Source of the DNA: Streptomyces sp. NBC_00510
Lineage (GTDB): Bacteria > Actinomycetota > Actinomycetes > Streptomycetales > Streptomycetaceae
Assembly: GCA_036013505.1 (NCBI GenBank)
Contig: CP107851.1
Span: 6,470,501-6,534,500, forward strand
Reading direction: 5' to 3'
DNA length: 64,000 nucleotides
A program made the translations under genes and the position numbers. Within the stretch, counting starts at the first letter, position 1, and each line of letters starts with the position of its first letter. Under the pieces are notes generated by a model. The model was not told the origin of the DNA and made no database searches. It saw nothing but the letters and a program-made list of their open reading frames with translations. Of this stretch, positions 49,987-58,666 are shown one piece after another.

Positions 49987-51246
49987 TTACGAACCGACCT
50001 TGCGCTTGTTCCAGACGTCGAAGCCGACCGCGGCCAGGAGCACCAGGCCCTTGATGACCTGCTGGTAGTCCGTGCCGATGCCGACGAGCGACATCCCGTT
50101 GTTGAGCACCCCGAGCACCAGGCCGCCGATGATGGCGCCCAGCACGGTGCCGACGCCGCCGGTGGCGGAGGCGCCGCCGATGAAGGCGGCCGCGATGGCC
50201 TCGAGCTCGAAGTTGATGCCGGCCTGCGGGACACCGGCGTTGAGCCGTGCCGCGTAGACCACACCCGCGAGCGCGGCGAGCACGCCCATGTTCACGAAGA
50301 CCAGGAAGACGACCCGCTTGTCCTTGACGCCGGAGAGCTTCGCCGCCGCCTGGTTGCCGCCGAGCGCGTACACATGGCGGCCGATCACCGCGTTGCGCAT
50401 CACGAAGCCGAAGACGATGAGCAGCCCGGCCAGGATGAGCAGCACGATCGGCACGCCGTGGTAGCTGGCCAGCGTCATGGTGAAGGCGACGACGCAGGCG
50501 ACGATGGCGAGCAGCTTCAGCAGGAAGAAGTTGCGCGGCAGCACGTCCAGGTCGTACGCGAGCTGCTGGCGGCGGTCGCGGATCTCCTGGACGACGGCGA
50601 TGGCGATCACCACGAGACCGATGAGCAGCGTCAGGTTGTGGTAGTTGGTGTGCGGCCCGACCTCGGGCAGGAAGCCGTTGCCGATCTTCTGGAAGCCGCG
50701 CGGGAAGGGCGAGATGGACTGGCCCTCCAGGAAGATCTGGGTGCCGCCGCGGAAGAGCAGCATGCCGGCCAGGGTCACGATGAACGACGGGATCCCGACG
50801 TACGCGATGAAGTAGCCCTGCCAGGCACCGGCGACCGCGCCGATGAGCAGGCAGGCGACCAGGGCGAGCGGCCACGAGACGTGGTGGTGGATGATCATCA
50901 CTGCGCCGGCCGCGCTGACGAAGGCCGCGAGCGAGCCGACGGACAGGTCGATGTGACCGGCGATGATCACGACCATCATGCCGATCGCCAGGATCAGGAT
51001 GTAGCTGTTCTGGCCGATGAGGTTGGTGACGTTCTGCGGTTTGAGCAGGATGCCGCCGGACCATATCTGGAACAGCGCCGCGATCAGCACCAGCGCGATG
51101 ATCATGCCGTACTGGCGCATGTTGCGCCGGGCCGCCTGCAGCAGGAGGCCGGCGGCTCCGGCCGCCGCGCCGCCGCCCTCGGCGGCCGTTGCCGCGCCCC
51201 CGGCGGGCGGCGGAGGAGTCTTGTCGGTCTTCACCGGGCTGCCCAT
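49987..51246 (-). CDS. mmsB: Sugar ABC transporter permease (MmsB/GguB-like)
   Basis: 419 residues, about ten or more transmembrane helices, from the ribose/xylose permease family (branched-chain-type permeases). Motifs: AGHIDLSVGSLAAFVSAAGA, GTVLGAIIGGLVLGVLNNGMSLVGI and GGNQAAAKLSG. An Ala/Gly-rich cytoplasmic N-terminus precedes the first helix. A single large permease, paired with an ATPase having two nucleotide-binding domains and a ChvE-type binding protein, is the multiple-monosaccharide transporter layout. It begins 1 bp after the ATPase gene stop, so they are co-translated. Confidence 0.9.
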   Translation of the reverse strand: MGSPVKTDKTPPPPAGGAATAAEGGGAAAGAAGLLLQAARRNMRQYGMIIALVLIAALFQIWSGGILLKPQNVTNLIGQNSYILILAIGMMVVIIAGHIDLSVGSLAAFVSAAGAVMIIHHHVSWPLALVACLLIGAVAGAWQGYFIAYVGIPSFIVTLAGMLLFRGGTQIFLEGQSISPFPRGFQKIGNGFLPEVGPHTNYHNLTLLIGLVVIAIAVVQEIRDRRQQLAYDLDVLPRNFFLLKLLAIVACVVAFTMTLASYHGVPIVLLILAGLLIVFGFVMRNAVIGRHVYALGGNQAAAKLSGVKDKRVVFLVFVNMGVLAALAGVVYAARLNAGVPQAGINFELEAIAAAFIGGASATGGVGTVLGAIIGGLVLGVLNNGMSLVGIGTDYQQVIKGLVLLAAVGFDVWNKRKVGS

Positions 51247-51247
51247 C

Positions 51248-52798
51248 TCAGTTACCTCGGTCCATGGTCATGTGGCGCATCAGCACTTCCTGGGTCGCGC
51301 TCTCGCGCGGGATCTCCCCGGTCAGCCGGCCCGCGGACATCGTGTAGATGCGGTCGCACATGCCGAGCAGCTCCGGCAGTTCGGAGGAGATGAAGACGAC
51401 GGCCTTGCCCTGGGCCGCCAGGTCGTTGATGACCGTGTAGATCTCGTACTTGGCCCCGACGTCGATGCCCCGGGTGGGCTCGTCGAGGATGAGGACCTCC
51501 GGCCCGGCGAAGATCCACTTGCTGAGGACGACCTTCTGCTGGTTGCCACCGCTCAGCTTGCCCGTGGTCTCGAAGACCGTCGGGGTCTTGATGTTCATCG
51601 TGGAGCGGAAGGACTCGGCGACCCGGGCCTCCTCGTGCTGGTTGACGACGCCGCGCCGGGCGACCTTGGACAGGGCGCTGAGCGAGATGTTGCGGCTGAT
51701 GTCGTCGATGAGGTTCAGCCCGTAGTGCTTGCGGTCCTCGGTGACGTACGCGATGCCGTGGCCCACCGCCTCCGGGACGGTGCGGGTGCGGATCTCCTTG
51801 CCGTGCAGGTAGACCCGGCCGCTGATGTTACGGCCGTAGGAGCGGCCGAAGACGCTCATGGCCAGTTCGGTGCGGCCGGCCCCCATCAGCCCGGCGATGC
51901 CCACGATCTCGCCGCGCCGGACGTCGAGGGAGACCCCGTCGACGACCTTGCGCTGCTGGTCGATCGGGTGGTGCACGGTCCAGTCCTCGACGGCGAAGGC
52001 CACCTCGCCGATCTCCGGCTCCCGCTCGGGGAAGCGGTGGTCGAGGTCGCGGCCCACCATGCCGCGGATGATCCGCTCCTCGGTGACGGTGCTGTGGCCG
52101 TCCTCGTCGGTGGCCTTCATGTCGAGCGTCTCGATGGTCCGCCCGTCGCGCAGGATCGTGATGGAGTCGGCGACCCTGGCGATCTCGTTGAGCTTGTGCG
52201 AGATGATGATGCAGGAGATGCCGTGCTCCTTGAACTCCATGATGAGGTCAAGGAGCTTGCGGCTGTCCTCGTCGTTCAGGGCGGCGGTCGGCTCGTCCAG
52301 GATGAGGAGCTTGACCTCCTTGGACAGCGCCTTGGCGATCTCGACGAGCTGCTGCTTGCCCACGCCGATGTCCGCCACGCGGGTGGTGGGCCCGTCGGTG
52401 AGCCCGACCCGCTTGAGCAGCCGGCCCGCGTGCCGCAGCGTCTCGTTCCAGCTGATGACACCGCGGGTGGAGTGTTCGTTGCCGAGGAAGATGTTCTCGG
52501 CGATGGACAGGTACGGCACCAGGGCGAGCTCCTGGTGGATGATCACGATGCCGCGCTGCTCGCTCGCGCGGATGTCGCGGAACTCGCAGGTCTCCCCCTG
52601 GAAGAGGATCTCCCCTTCGTAACTGCCGTGTGGGTAGACCCCGCTGAGCACCTTCATCAGGGTCGACTTGCCCGCACCGTTCTCACCGCAGATGGCGTGG
52701 ACCTCGCCCTCGGCGACAGTCAAGGTGACGTCGGAGAGCGCCTTGACCCCTGGGAAGGTCTTGGTGATGGAGCGCATTTCGAGGACGGGTCCGGCCAT
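51248..52798 (-). CDS. mmsA: Sugar ABC transporter ATP-binding protein, two ABC domains (MmsA/GguA-like)
   Basis: 516 residues. First ABC domain about 1-250: Walker A GENGAGKSTLMK, Walker B LLILDEPTAAL; the first signature motif is degenerate (IGVGKQQLVEIAK). Second domain about 265-510: IAGLMGAGRTELAM (a degenerate P-loop, as usual in this family), signature LSGGNQQKV, Walker B VLILDEPTRG. Start ATG 52798. Partner of the permease directly downstream and the binding protein upstream (65-bp gap). Drives uptake of monosaccharides such as xylose, arabinose or galactose. Confidence 0.93.
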   Translation of the reverse strand: MAGPVLEMRSITKTFPGVKALSDVTLTVAEGEVHAICGENGAGKSTLMKVLSGVYPHGSYEGEILFQGETCEFRDIRASEQRGIVIIHQELALVPYLSIAENIFLGNEHSTRGVISWNETLRHAGRLLKRVGLTDGPTTRVADIGVGKQQLVEIAKALSKEVKLLILDEPTAALNDEDSRKLLDLIMEFKEHGISCIIISHKLNEIARVADSITILRDGRTIETLDMKATDEDGHSTVTEERIIRGMVGRDLDHRFPEREPEIGEVAFAVEDWTVHHPIDQQRKVVDGVSLDVRRGEIVGIAGLMGAGRTELAMSVFGRSYGRNISGRVYLHGKEIRTRTVPEAVGHGIAYVTEDRKHYGLNLIDDISRNISLSALSKVARRGVVNQHEEARVAESFRSTMNIKTPTVFETTGKLSGGNQQKVVLSKWIFAGPEVLILDEPTRGIDVGAKYEIYTVINDLAAQGKAVVFISSELPELLGMCDRIYTMSAGRLTGEIPRESATQEVLMRHMTMDRGN

Positions 52799-52863
52799 TC
52801 CTGCTTTCCGTTCTCCTCGGGTGGTGGGAAGTGACGATCGTCGGTCGTGGTCCGGCTCCGGGA

Positions 52864-53988
52864 CTACTGGAGCTCGGACTCCTTGATGTAGCCGGAGTCG
52901 ACGACGATCTCCTTGTAGTTCGACTTGTCGACGCTCACCGGCGGCAGCAGGTAGGTCGGGACGACCTTGGTGCCGTTGTTGTAGGTCTTGGAGTCGTTGG
53001 TCTCCGGCTTGCCGCCGGTCAGCACCGCGTTGCCCATCTGGACGGCGACCTTGGCCAGTTCGCGGGTGTCCTTGTAGACGGTCTGGGCCTGCTCGCCCGC
53101 GATGATCGACTTGATCGAGGCGACCTCGGCGTCCTGACCGGTGACGATCGGGAGCGGCTTCTTGCCGGTGCCGTAGCTGACGCTCTTCAGCGCCGAGATG
53201 ATGCCGCGGGAGATGCCGTCGTAGGGGGAGAGCACCGCGTCCACGTCGTCGGAGGTGTACGACTTGCTGAGCAGGTCGTCCATGCGGGCCTGGGCGGTGG
53301 CGCCGTCCCAGCGCAGGGTGGTGACCTGGTTGAGCTCGGTCTGGCCGCTCTTGACCACCAGCTGCTTCTTGTCGATGTACGGCTTGAGGGTGTCCATCGC
53401 GCCGTTGAAGAAGTACTTGGTGTTGTTGTCGTCGGGCGAGCCGGCGAAGAGCTCGATGTTGAAGGGGCCCTTTTTGCTGCCGTCCTGCAGGCCCAGCTTC
53501 TCGAGGATGTAGCCGGCCTGGAGCTGGCCGACCTTGTAGTTGTCGAAGGTCGCGTAGTAGTCGACGTTCGCCGAGCCCAGGATGAGGCGGTCGTAGGAGA
53601 TCACCTTGATGCCCGCGTCGTGGGCCTGCTGCAGGACGTCGCTGAGGGCCGAGCCGTCGATGGCGGCGATGACCAGCAGCTTGTCGCCCTTGGTGATCAT
53701 GTTCTGGATCTGGGCGACCTGGTTCTCGACCTTGTCGTCGCCGTACTGCAGGTCGGTCTTGTAGCCCTGGGCCTGGAACTGCTTGACCATGTTGTCGCCG
53801 TCGGCGATCCAGCGCTCCGAGGACTTGGTGGGCATGGCGATGCCGATGGTGCCGCCCTTCCCACCGTCCTTGTCGCCGCCGCCTCCGGTGTTGTCGCTCT
53901 GCCCGCAGGCGGTCGCGGTGGCGCCGAGGGCGAGGGTGGCTATCAGCGCGGCTGTGGTGCGCAGACGTGCGGCTCTGGCGATGCGCAT
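52864..53988 (-). CDS. chvE: Sugar-binding lipoprotein (ChvE family)
   Basis: 374 residues; lipobox in TATACGQSD gives an acylated Cys, so it stays at the outer membrane face as the substrate receptor. Periplasmic-binding-protein fold I: GTIGIAMPTKSSERWIADGDNMVKQF, VIAAIDGSALSDVLQQAHDAGIKVISYDRLI, LLSKSYTSDDVDAVLSPYDGISRGI, IVTGQDAEVASIKSI. ChvE proteins bind galactose, xylose, arabinose, glucose or fucose. The first gene of the transporter trio; the U32-like gene lies 6 bp upstream, implying co-transcription. Confidence 0.92.
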   Translation of the reverse strand: MRIARAARLRTTAALIATLALGATATACGQSDNTGGGGDKDGGKGGTIGIAMPTKSSERWIADGDNMVKQFQAQGYKTDLQYGDDKVENQVAQIQNMITKGDKLLVIAAIDGSALSDVLQQAHDAGIKVISYDRLILGSANVDYYATFDNYKVGQLQAGYILEKLGLQDGSKKGPFNIELFAGSPDDNNTKYFFNGAMDTLKPYIDKKQLVVKSGQTELNQVTTLRWDGATAQARMDDLLSKSYTSDDVDAVLSPYDGISRGIISALKSVSYGTGKKPLPIVTGQDAEVASIKSIIAGEQAQTVYKDTRELAKVAVQMGNAVLTGGKPETNDSKTYNNGTKVVPTYLLPPVSVDKSNYKEIVVDSGYIKESELQ

Positions 53989-53994
53989 GGCTGA

Positions 53995-55032
53995 TCAGAT
54001 CCTTTCGGCGGCCAGGCGGGGGTCGGTCGCCTGGTCCGGGTCGGTCGCGATGTCCAAGGGGAAGCGGTGGAGCGGACCCGGCTGCCGCGCGCCCAGCGGG
54101 GAGAGCCCGCCGTCCGCGCCCAGCCGGGAGAGCAGGTCGAGCACAAGGCGGCCGCGCCGGACCCGCTCGCGGGCGGTCGTCAGGGCGACCTCCCGCAGCT
54201 GACGTCCGTACGGGTAGATGCCGGGGGCCTTGCTCAGCCCGAACTTGAGGTAGATCGGCGCGCCGCGACGGATCAGCTCCGCCGCGTCGTAGAGCCGGAC
54301 GAAGCCGCCGAGGTCGTCCGGGGCCTCGATGTAGAAGTCCATCGGCGCCCGGCTGACCCGGCGGATCTCGGTGATCTGCTGGAGGGTCAGGTCGGAGGGG
54401 ATGTTGATCGAGTCGGCGCCCAGCCGCTCCCACACCGCGTAACCCGCCGGGTTGACCGGGCCGACCAGCGCCGAGACCTTGAAGGTGGTGTCGGCCGGCA
54501 GCAGGCCCTGCTCGCGCAGCTGGTGCAGCAGCCACAGCACGCCCTCGTCGGCGACGAGCAGGCAGCGCACGCCCAGGGCGGCGGCGCGCAGCGCGTCCTC
54601 GACGCAGCCGGCCACCTGGTCATGGCCGCGGGCGCGCAGGCCCCCGCCGCGGGAGTCGGTGCGGGTGGCGGCGCCGATGTCCCAGGTGCCCCGGGGACCG
54701 GTGAACAGGCAGAGCTCCACGTCCCGTTCGGCGCAGGCGGTGACCATCTCGGTGATCTCCGCGTCCGTCAGCATCCAGATGCCGCTGCCCTGGCTGATCC
54801 GGTGCACCGGCACCTCCAGCCGCTCGCTCTCCTCCAGCACGGTGGCCAGCGCCTCCGGGCCCTCCACGGAGGGGATCTCGGTGCGCCAGGTGCCCCCGTC
54901 GGGGAAGGAGTGCGGGGAGGTGTCGGCCGGGTCGTCCGCCGGCGCGCCGTGACCGAGGAGGGTGAGCGCGTACTGGCCCGGGTGTCGGGGACCGCCGGCC
55001 GTGCCGGGGCTCGGGGTGGGTGCGTCGGTCAC
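53995..55032 (-). CDS. U32-peptidase-like TIM-barrel protein
   Basis: 345 residues from GTG 55032 after AAGGAG. Barrel-like features: GSGIWMLTDAEITEMVTACAERDVELCLFTGPRGTW, VRCLLVADEGVLWLLHQLREQGLLPADTTFKVS, GADSINIPSDLTLQQITEIRRVSRAPMDFYIEAPDD and GAPIYLKFGLSKAPGIYPYGRQL, consistent with the U32-like fold. No signal peptide. The strict link to the sugar transporter (6-bp gap to the binding-protein gene) suggests a catabolic role, perhaps on a sugar acid, rather than proteolysis. Its own upstream region holds a copy of the shared operator motif. Confidence 0.7.
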   Translation of the reverse strand: MTDAPTPSPGTAGGPRHPGQYALTLLGHGAPADDPADTSPHSFPDGGTWRTEIPSVEGPEALATVLEESERLEVPVHRISQGSGIWMLTDAEITEMVTACAERDVELCLFTGPRGTWDIGAATRTDSRGGGLRARGHDQVAGCVEDALRAAALGVRCLLVADEGVLWLLHQLREQGLLPADTTFKVSALVGPVNPAGYAVWERLGADSINIPSDLTLQQITEIRRVSRAPMDFYIEAPDDLGGFVRLYDAAELIRRGAPIYLKFGLSKAPGIYPYGRQLREVALTTARERVRRGRLVLDLLSRLGADGGLSPLGARQPGPLHRFPLDIATDPDQATDPRLAAERI

Positions 55033-55051
55033 GGTGCTCCTTCGTTCTCGC

Positions 55052-55061
55052 CGTTCGAGAT
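55052..55061 (-). promoter_or_regulatory. Shared operator-like motif upstream of the U32/transporter genes
   Basis: CGTTCGAGAT, identical to 57340-57349, sits 20 bp upstream of the GTG at 55032. A weaker related element CGTTCGGTTC follows at 55071-55080. Confidence 0.5.
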
Positions 55062-55135
55062 CTCGGACGACGTTCGGTTCATTGGGTATGGGTGGGCACG
55101 GATGGGACATCGGATGTCCGCCGTGCACGGAGCGG

Positions 55136-56158
55136 TCACGGACGCAGCAGCACCTTCCCCACCTTCGGATCCCTGTTCCCCAGCAGTCCGAGGGCGTCGG
55201 CGTACTCCTCCAGCGGCAGGTCGTGCGTGATCAGCGGCGCCGGGTCCAGGATCCCGGCGTCGAAGGCCCGTACGGTGTGGGCCCAGGCGGCGGGCGGCGC
55301 CCCGAAGACCGTGTGCACGGTCAGCTGGCGCACCACCAGGTCGGTGGGGTCGAGCCCGAGCGCTCCCGGCGCGGGGATGCCGGTCAGCGCCAGCCGCCCG
55401 CCGCGGCGCAGCAGCCCCGCCGACACACGGGCCGCGGAGGCGGACCCGGCGGCCTCGACCACCAGGTCGTACTTCCCGTCCTCAGCGGCCAGTTCGCCGG
55501 CCGTGCGGAAGCGCGTCGCGCCGAAGGAGGCGGCCAGCTCCTCCCGGTCCCGGCCGGTGCCCACCACCAGCAGCTCCGCCGGCGACACCGCGGCCAGGAA
55601 CTGCACCGCCAGCATGCCGAGCGTGCCGGTGCCGACGACCGCCACCCGCTCGCCCGGTGCGGCCGGGGCCTTCAGCAGAGCCGCCGCCACGCACGCGGCC
55701 GGCTCCAGGAGCACGGCGGTGCGCAGGTCGGCCGCGTCGTCCAGGACGTGCAGCAGCCGGGCGGGCAGCGTCAGGGTGTCCGCCATGGCACCGGGCTGCG
55801 TGAAGCCGGTCTCCTCGTACGGCGCGCTGCACAGCGTGGTCTCCCCGGCGTGACAGCGCTCGCAGACCTGGCAGTTGCGGAAGCCCTCGCCGACGACCTT
55901 CCGGCCCACCAGGCCGGCGGTCACCCCGGTGCCGACCGCCTCGACCGTGCCGGACCACTCGTGGCCGGGGGTGACGGGGTAGCGGACGTACCCCTCGGGG
56001 CGGGTGCCGGCGTGCACCTCCCGGTCGCTGCCGCAGATGCCCGCGGCGTGGACGCGGACCAGCGCCTCGCCCGGACCGGGCGCGACCGGTCCGGTCGGCA
56101 CGATCCGGTGCCGTCCGGGTCCGTCGAGGACGACGGCGCGGGGGGCGTGGACGGTCAC
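55136..56158 (-). CDS. Zinc-dependent alcohol/sugar dehydrogenase (MDR family)
   Basis: 340 residues from GTG 56158, whose codon overlaps the upstream dehydratase stop (GTGA). Catalytic zinc: CGSDREVH, GHEWSGTVEAVGTGV. Structural zinc: four Cys in NCQVCERCHAGETTLC. Coenzyme loop VAVVGTGTLGMLAVQFLAAV. NAD(P)-dependent oxidation of a polyol or sugar is likely (sorbitol/threonine dehydrogenase branch). Cytoplasmic. Its translational coupling to a sugar-acid dehydratase and nearness to a monosaccharide transporter point to oxidation of an imported aldose or polyol. Confidence 0.88.
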   Translation of the reverse strand: MTVHAPRAVVLDGPGRHRIVPTGPVAPGPGEALVRVHAAGICGSDREVHAGTRPEGYVRYPVTPGHEWSGTVEAVGTGVTAGLVGRKVVGEGFRNCQVCERCHAGETTLCSAPYEETGFTQPGAMADTLTLPARLLHVLDDAADLRTAVLLEPAACVAAALLKAPAAPGERVAVVGTGTLGMLAVQFLAAVSPAELLVVGTGRDREELAASFGATRFRTAGELAAEDGKYDLVVEAAGSASAARVSAGLLRRGGRLALTGIPAPGALGLDPTDLVVRQLTVHTVFGAPPAAWAHTVRAFDAGILDPAPLITHDLPLEEYADALGLLGNRDPKVGKVLLRP

Positions 56159-57315
56159 TTGGCGCCCTTCGGCTTCCGGCGCTCCCAGCCCTCGGCCCAC
56201 AGGTCGAAGCGGGCCTGCTGCTGGGGGAACTCGGCGGCGGCGTCGACGTCGAGCTCGACACCGAGGCCCGGCGCGTCCGAGAGCGTGAAGTACCCGTCCT
56301 CGCCGACCACGGGGGCGCCCTTGACGACCTTCTTGATCTCGGAGTCCGCGAAGTCGTTGAAGTGCTCGAGGATCTTGAAGTTGGGGGTGCACCCGGCGAG
56401 CTGAAGGCTCGCGGCGGTGAGCACGGAGCCGCCGACGTTGTGCGGGGCGACCAGCACGTAGTGGGTCTCCGCGGTGGCGGCCAGCTTGCGGACCTCGCTG
56501 ATGCCGCCGATGTGCCCGAGGTCGGGCTGGATGATGTCGGCGGCCTGGAGTTCGAACAGCTCGCGGAACTCGTAGCGGTCGTGGATGCGTTCACCCGTGG
56601 CGATCGGCAGATCGGTGTGGGCGGCCACCTTCGCCAGGGCCTTGAGGTTCTCCGGCGGCACCGGCTCCTCGATCCAGCTCGGCTTGAAGGGCGCCAGCTC
56701 GTTGGCGACGCGGATCGCGGTCGCCGGGCTGAACCGCCCGTGCATCTCCACCAGCAGCTCGGCCTCGGGGCCGATCGCGTCGCGCACGGCCTCGATGAGG
56801 GAGACGGAGTAGGTGGTGGCCGCGTGGTCCAGCTCGAAGTGGCCGGTGCCGAAGGGGTCGATCTTCAGCGCGCGGTAGCCGCGGTCCACCACGGCGCGGG
56901 CGGCCTTGTGGTAGGCCTCCGGGGTGCGCTCGGTGGTGTACCAGCCGTTGGCGTACGCCTTGACCTTCTCGTTCACCTTGCCGCCGAGCAGCTGCCACAC
57001 GGGGACGCCGAGGGCCTTGCCCTTGATGTCCCAGCAGGCCATCTCGATGACGGCGATGCCGGACATGACGATCTCTCCGGCCCGCCCGTAGTCGCCGTAC
57101 TTCATCCGGCGGACCAGGTCCTCCACCGCGAAGGGGTCGGAACCGGATATGTGGTTGGCCTCCGCCTCGCGGAGGTAGCCGAGCAACGCGTCGGTGTGGC
57201 CGAGCATGCGGGTCTCGCCGACGCCCGTGAGCCCCTCGTCGGTGTGGACGAGTACATAGGTGAGATTTCGCCAGGGTGTACCGACCACATGGGTGCTGAT
57301 GCCGGTGATGCGCAC
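56155..57315 (-). CDS. Enolase-superfamily sugar-acid dehydratase (galactonate dehydratase-like)
   Basis: 386 residues from GTG 57315 (AAGGGG ahead). Mandelate racemase/muconate cycloisomerase fold: capping domain (RITGISTHVVGTPWRNLTYVLVHTDEG), then the barrel with the Lys motif ALKIDPFG, metal ligands in LLVEMHGRF, WIEEPVPPENL and ATGERIHDR, and QPDLGHIGGISE and APHNVGGSV. It removes water from an aldonate to give a 2-keto-3-deoxy acid, with Mg2+. D-galactonate dehydratase is the best guess, but relatives act on other sugar acids. First gene of the minus-strand block. The aldonate would come from a lactonase such as the one at 35132-35995. Confidence 0.88.
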   Translation of the reverse strand: MRITGISTHVVGTPWRNLTYVLVHTDEGLTGVGETRMLGHTDALLGYLREAEANHISGSDPFAVEDLVRRMKYGDYGRAGEIVMSGIAVIEMACWDIKGKALGVPVWQLLGGKVNEKVKAYANGWYTTERTPEAYHKAARAVVDRGYRALKIDPFGTGHFELDHAATTYSVSLIEAVRDAIGPEAELLVEMHGRFSPATAIRVANELAPFKPSWIEEPVPPENLKALAKVAAHTDLPIATGERIHDRYEFRELFELQAADIIQPDLGHIGGISEVRKLAATAETHYVLVAPHNVGGSVLTAASLQLAGCTPNFKILEHFNDFADSEIKKVVKGAPVVGEDGYFTLSDAPGLGVELDVDAAAEFPQQQARFDLWAEGWERRKPKGAK

Positions 57316-57339
57316 GGGAAGCCGCCCCTTACAGGGTGT

Positions 57340-57369
57340 CGTTCGAGATTTCGTCACACGTTCGAAATG
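57340..57369 (-). promoter_or_regulatory. Tandem operator motifs upstream of the dehydratase gene
   Basis: CGTTCGAGAT (57340-57349) and CGTTCGAAAT (57360-57369) are direct repeats 20 bp apart, 25-54 bp before the start. The first is identical to the site at 55052. The iclR upstream arm CGTTCGCGAT (34299-34308) differs by one base. Fits a dimeric regulator binding two turns of helix. Confidence 0.6.
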
Positions 57370-57501
57370 TTGAAGGGAACGTAGTTACGGGCTCCCGGCG
57401 GTGTCAATGGGTGTGCCGGGCAGGTGTCGGCGATGTTGCCGAAGTGAGTCCGTCCGCCCGTGACGCGTGCCGTTCCGTGTCCGAAACCCCGGACGAACGG
57501 C

Positions 57502-57543
57502 CGAACCCGGCCCGGCTGGGCCTAGCCGCCGGCCGGGTTCGGC
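57502..57543 (-). terminator. Hairpin over the end of the SGNH gene
   Basis: CCGAACCCGGCC pairs with GGCCGGGTTCGG (12 bp, 18-nt loop). It spans the SGNH gene stop codon, so its right arm is coding. Likely terminator. Confidence 0.6.
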
Positions 57544-58430
57544 CCGAAGGCCGCCGCGTAGACCAGCCCCGCGAGCTTGGCCTGTCCCTCGGCGCTGGGG
57601 TGGAACCAGTCCCAGGGGCTGAGCTCCTTCTGGGTGAAGCGGTAGTCGAAGACCATGCCGCCGTCGTAGCGGCAGCGCACGTGGCGCGCGCACTCCTGCC
57701 GCAGCACGTCGTTGTACGCCATCACCCTTTCGCGTACGGTCTGCCGCCGTTCGCGGGCGGCCGTGCTCATCGACTCCGCGTCGGACAGCATCGACGGGCA
57801 CAGGCCCAGCTTCCAGATCTGCCGTCCCAGCACGTTCTGCCGGCCGACGTCCCACAGGCGCATCAGGTCGGGCACGCTCGCGACGAAGACCTGGGCCTTC
57901 GGTAGCTTGCTGTCGAGGGTGCGCAGGGCGGTGGAGAAATCCTTGCGGTATTCGGCCACCGGGGTCATGCGGTCGATGCTGCGCGCGCACGCGTCGTTGG
58001 CCCCCATCAGGATCGTCACCTGCTGCGGCCGCAGCGCGACCGCCTTCTCGGCCTGCGCCGGCAGGTCGTGCATCCGGGCGCCGCTGGCCGCCAGGTTCCA
58101 GCTCTCGGTGGCCGGCCGGTTCAGCACCCGGGTGGCCACGCTCTTCACGGAGCTGCGGCTGCCGGTCGCCCAGGACAGGTCCGGACAGTCCGTCAGGATC
58201 CCGCAGGCGTCGAAGGCGCGGGTGATGGAGTCGCCGAGCGCGGCCAGCGAGGCGGGGGTGGTGTCCCACACCTGCGCGGGGCGCTTCGCCGTGCCCGCCC
58301 GCCCGGCGGCACCGGCCTCGGTGCTCCCGGGGCCGTCGGTGGCCGAGCAGCCGGCCCCGAGTGCCGTCGTGAGCAGCGTGACCAGCGCGATCAGGGCGCC
58401 GCTGACCCCGCGCGGGAGCGACTGGCGCAT
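57522..58430 (-). CDS. SGNH/GDSL-family secreted lipoprotein hydrolase
   Basis: 302 residues. Start ATG 58430 after GAGGGAGAA. The lipobox LGAGCSAT gives a membrane-anchored exoprotein. SGNH blocks: I in ASLAALGDSITRAFDACG (Ser), II around ASGARMHDL (Gly), III MGANDACA (Asn), V in SPWDWFHPSAEGQ (Asp and His). Cleaves esters or lipids, or deacetylates sugars; the substrate is unknown. Four additional Cys residues may form disulfides outside the membrane. It stands alone and is divergent from the DUF3145 gene. Confidence 0.88.
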   Translation of the reverse strand: MRQSLPRGVSGALIALVTLLTTALGAGCSATDGPGSTEAGAAGRAGTAKRPAQVWDTTPASLAALGDSITRAFDACGILTDCPDLSWATGSRSSVKSVATRVLNRPATESWNLAASGARMHDLPAQAEKAVALRPQQVTILMGANDACARSIDRMTPVAEYRKDFSTALRTLDSKLPKAQVFVASVPDLMRLWDVGRQNVLGRQIWKLGLCPSMLSDAESMSTAARERRQTVRERVMAYNDVLRQECARHVRCRYDGGMVFDYRFTQKELSPWDWFHPSAEGQAKLAGLVYAAAFGPNPAGG

Positions 58431-58666
58431 CCGTTCTCCCTCGGACGAGTGGGTGACTTCTCGCTGATCCCGACAGTACGTCACTCCTCACCTGACGCCG
58501 CGCGGTAGCTTTTTCCCTGACAGGTGGTGCGAAAGAGGTGATCAGAGGTCAGATCTTGTCTCATTCGTTATGATTAGTGCAGAATGTCCACTGCTGTCCC
58601 GGATGGCTCGGTTATGGGCATGAGGCCGCTGGGGAAGGCGTACCTCGTCCCACACTGGAGGTCCCG

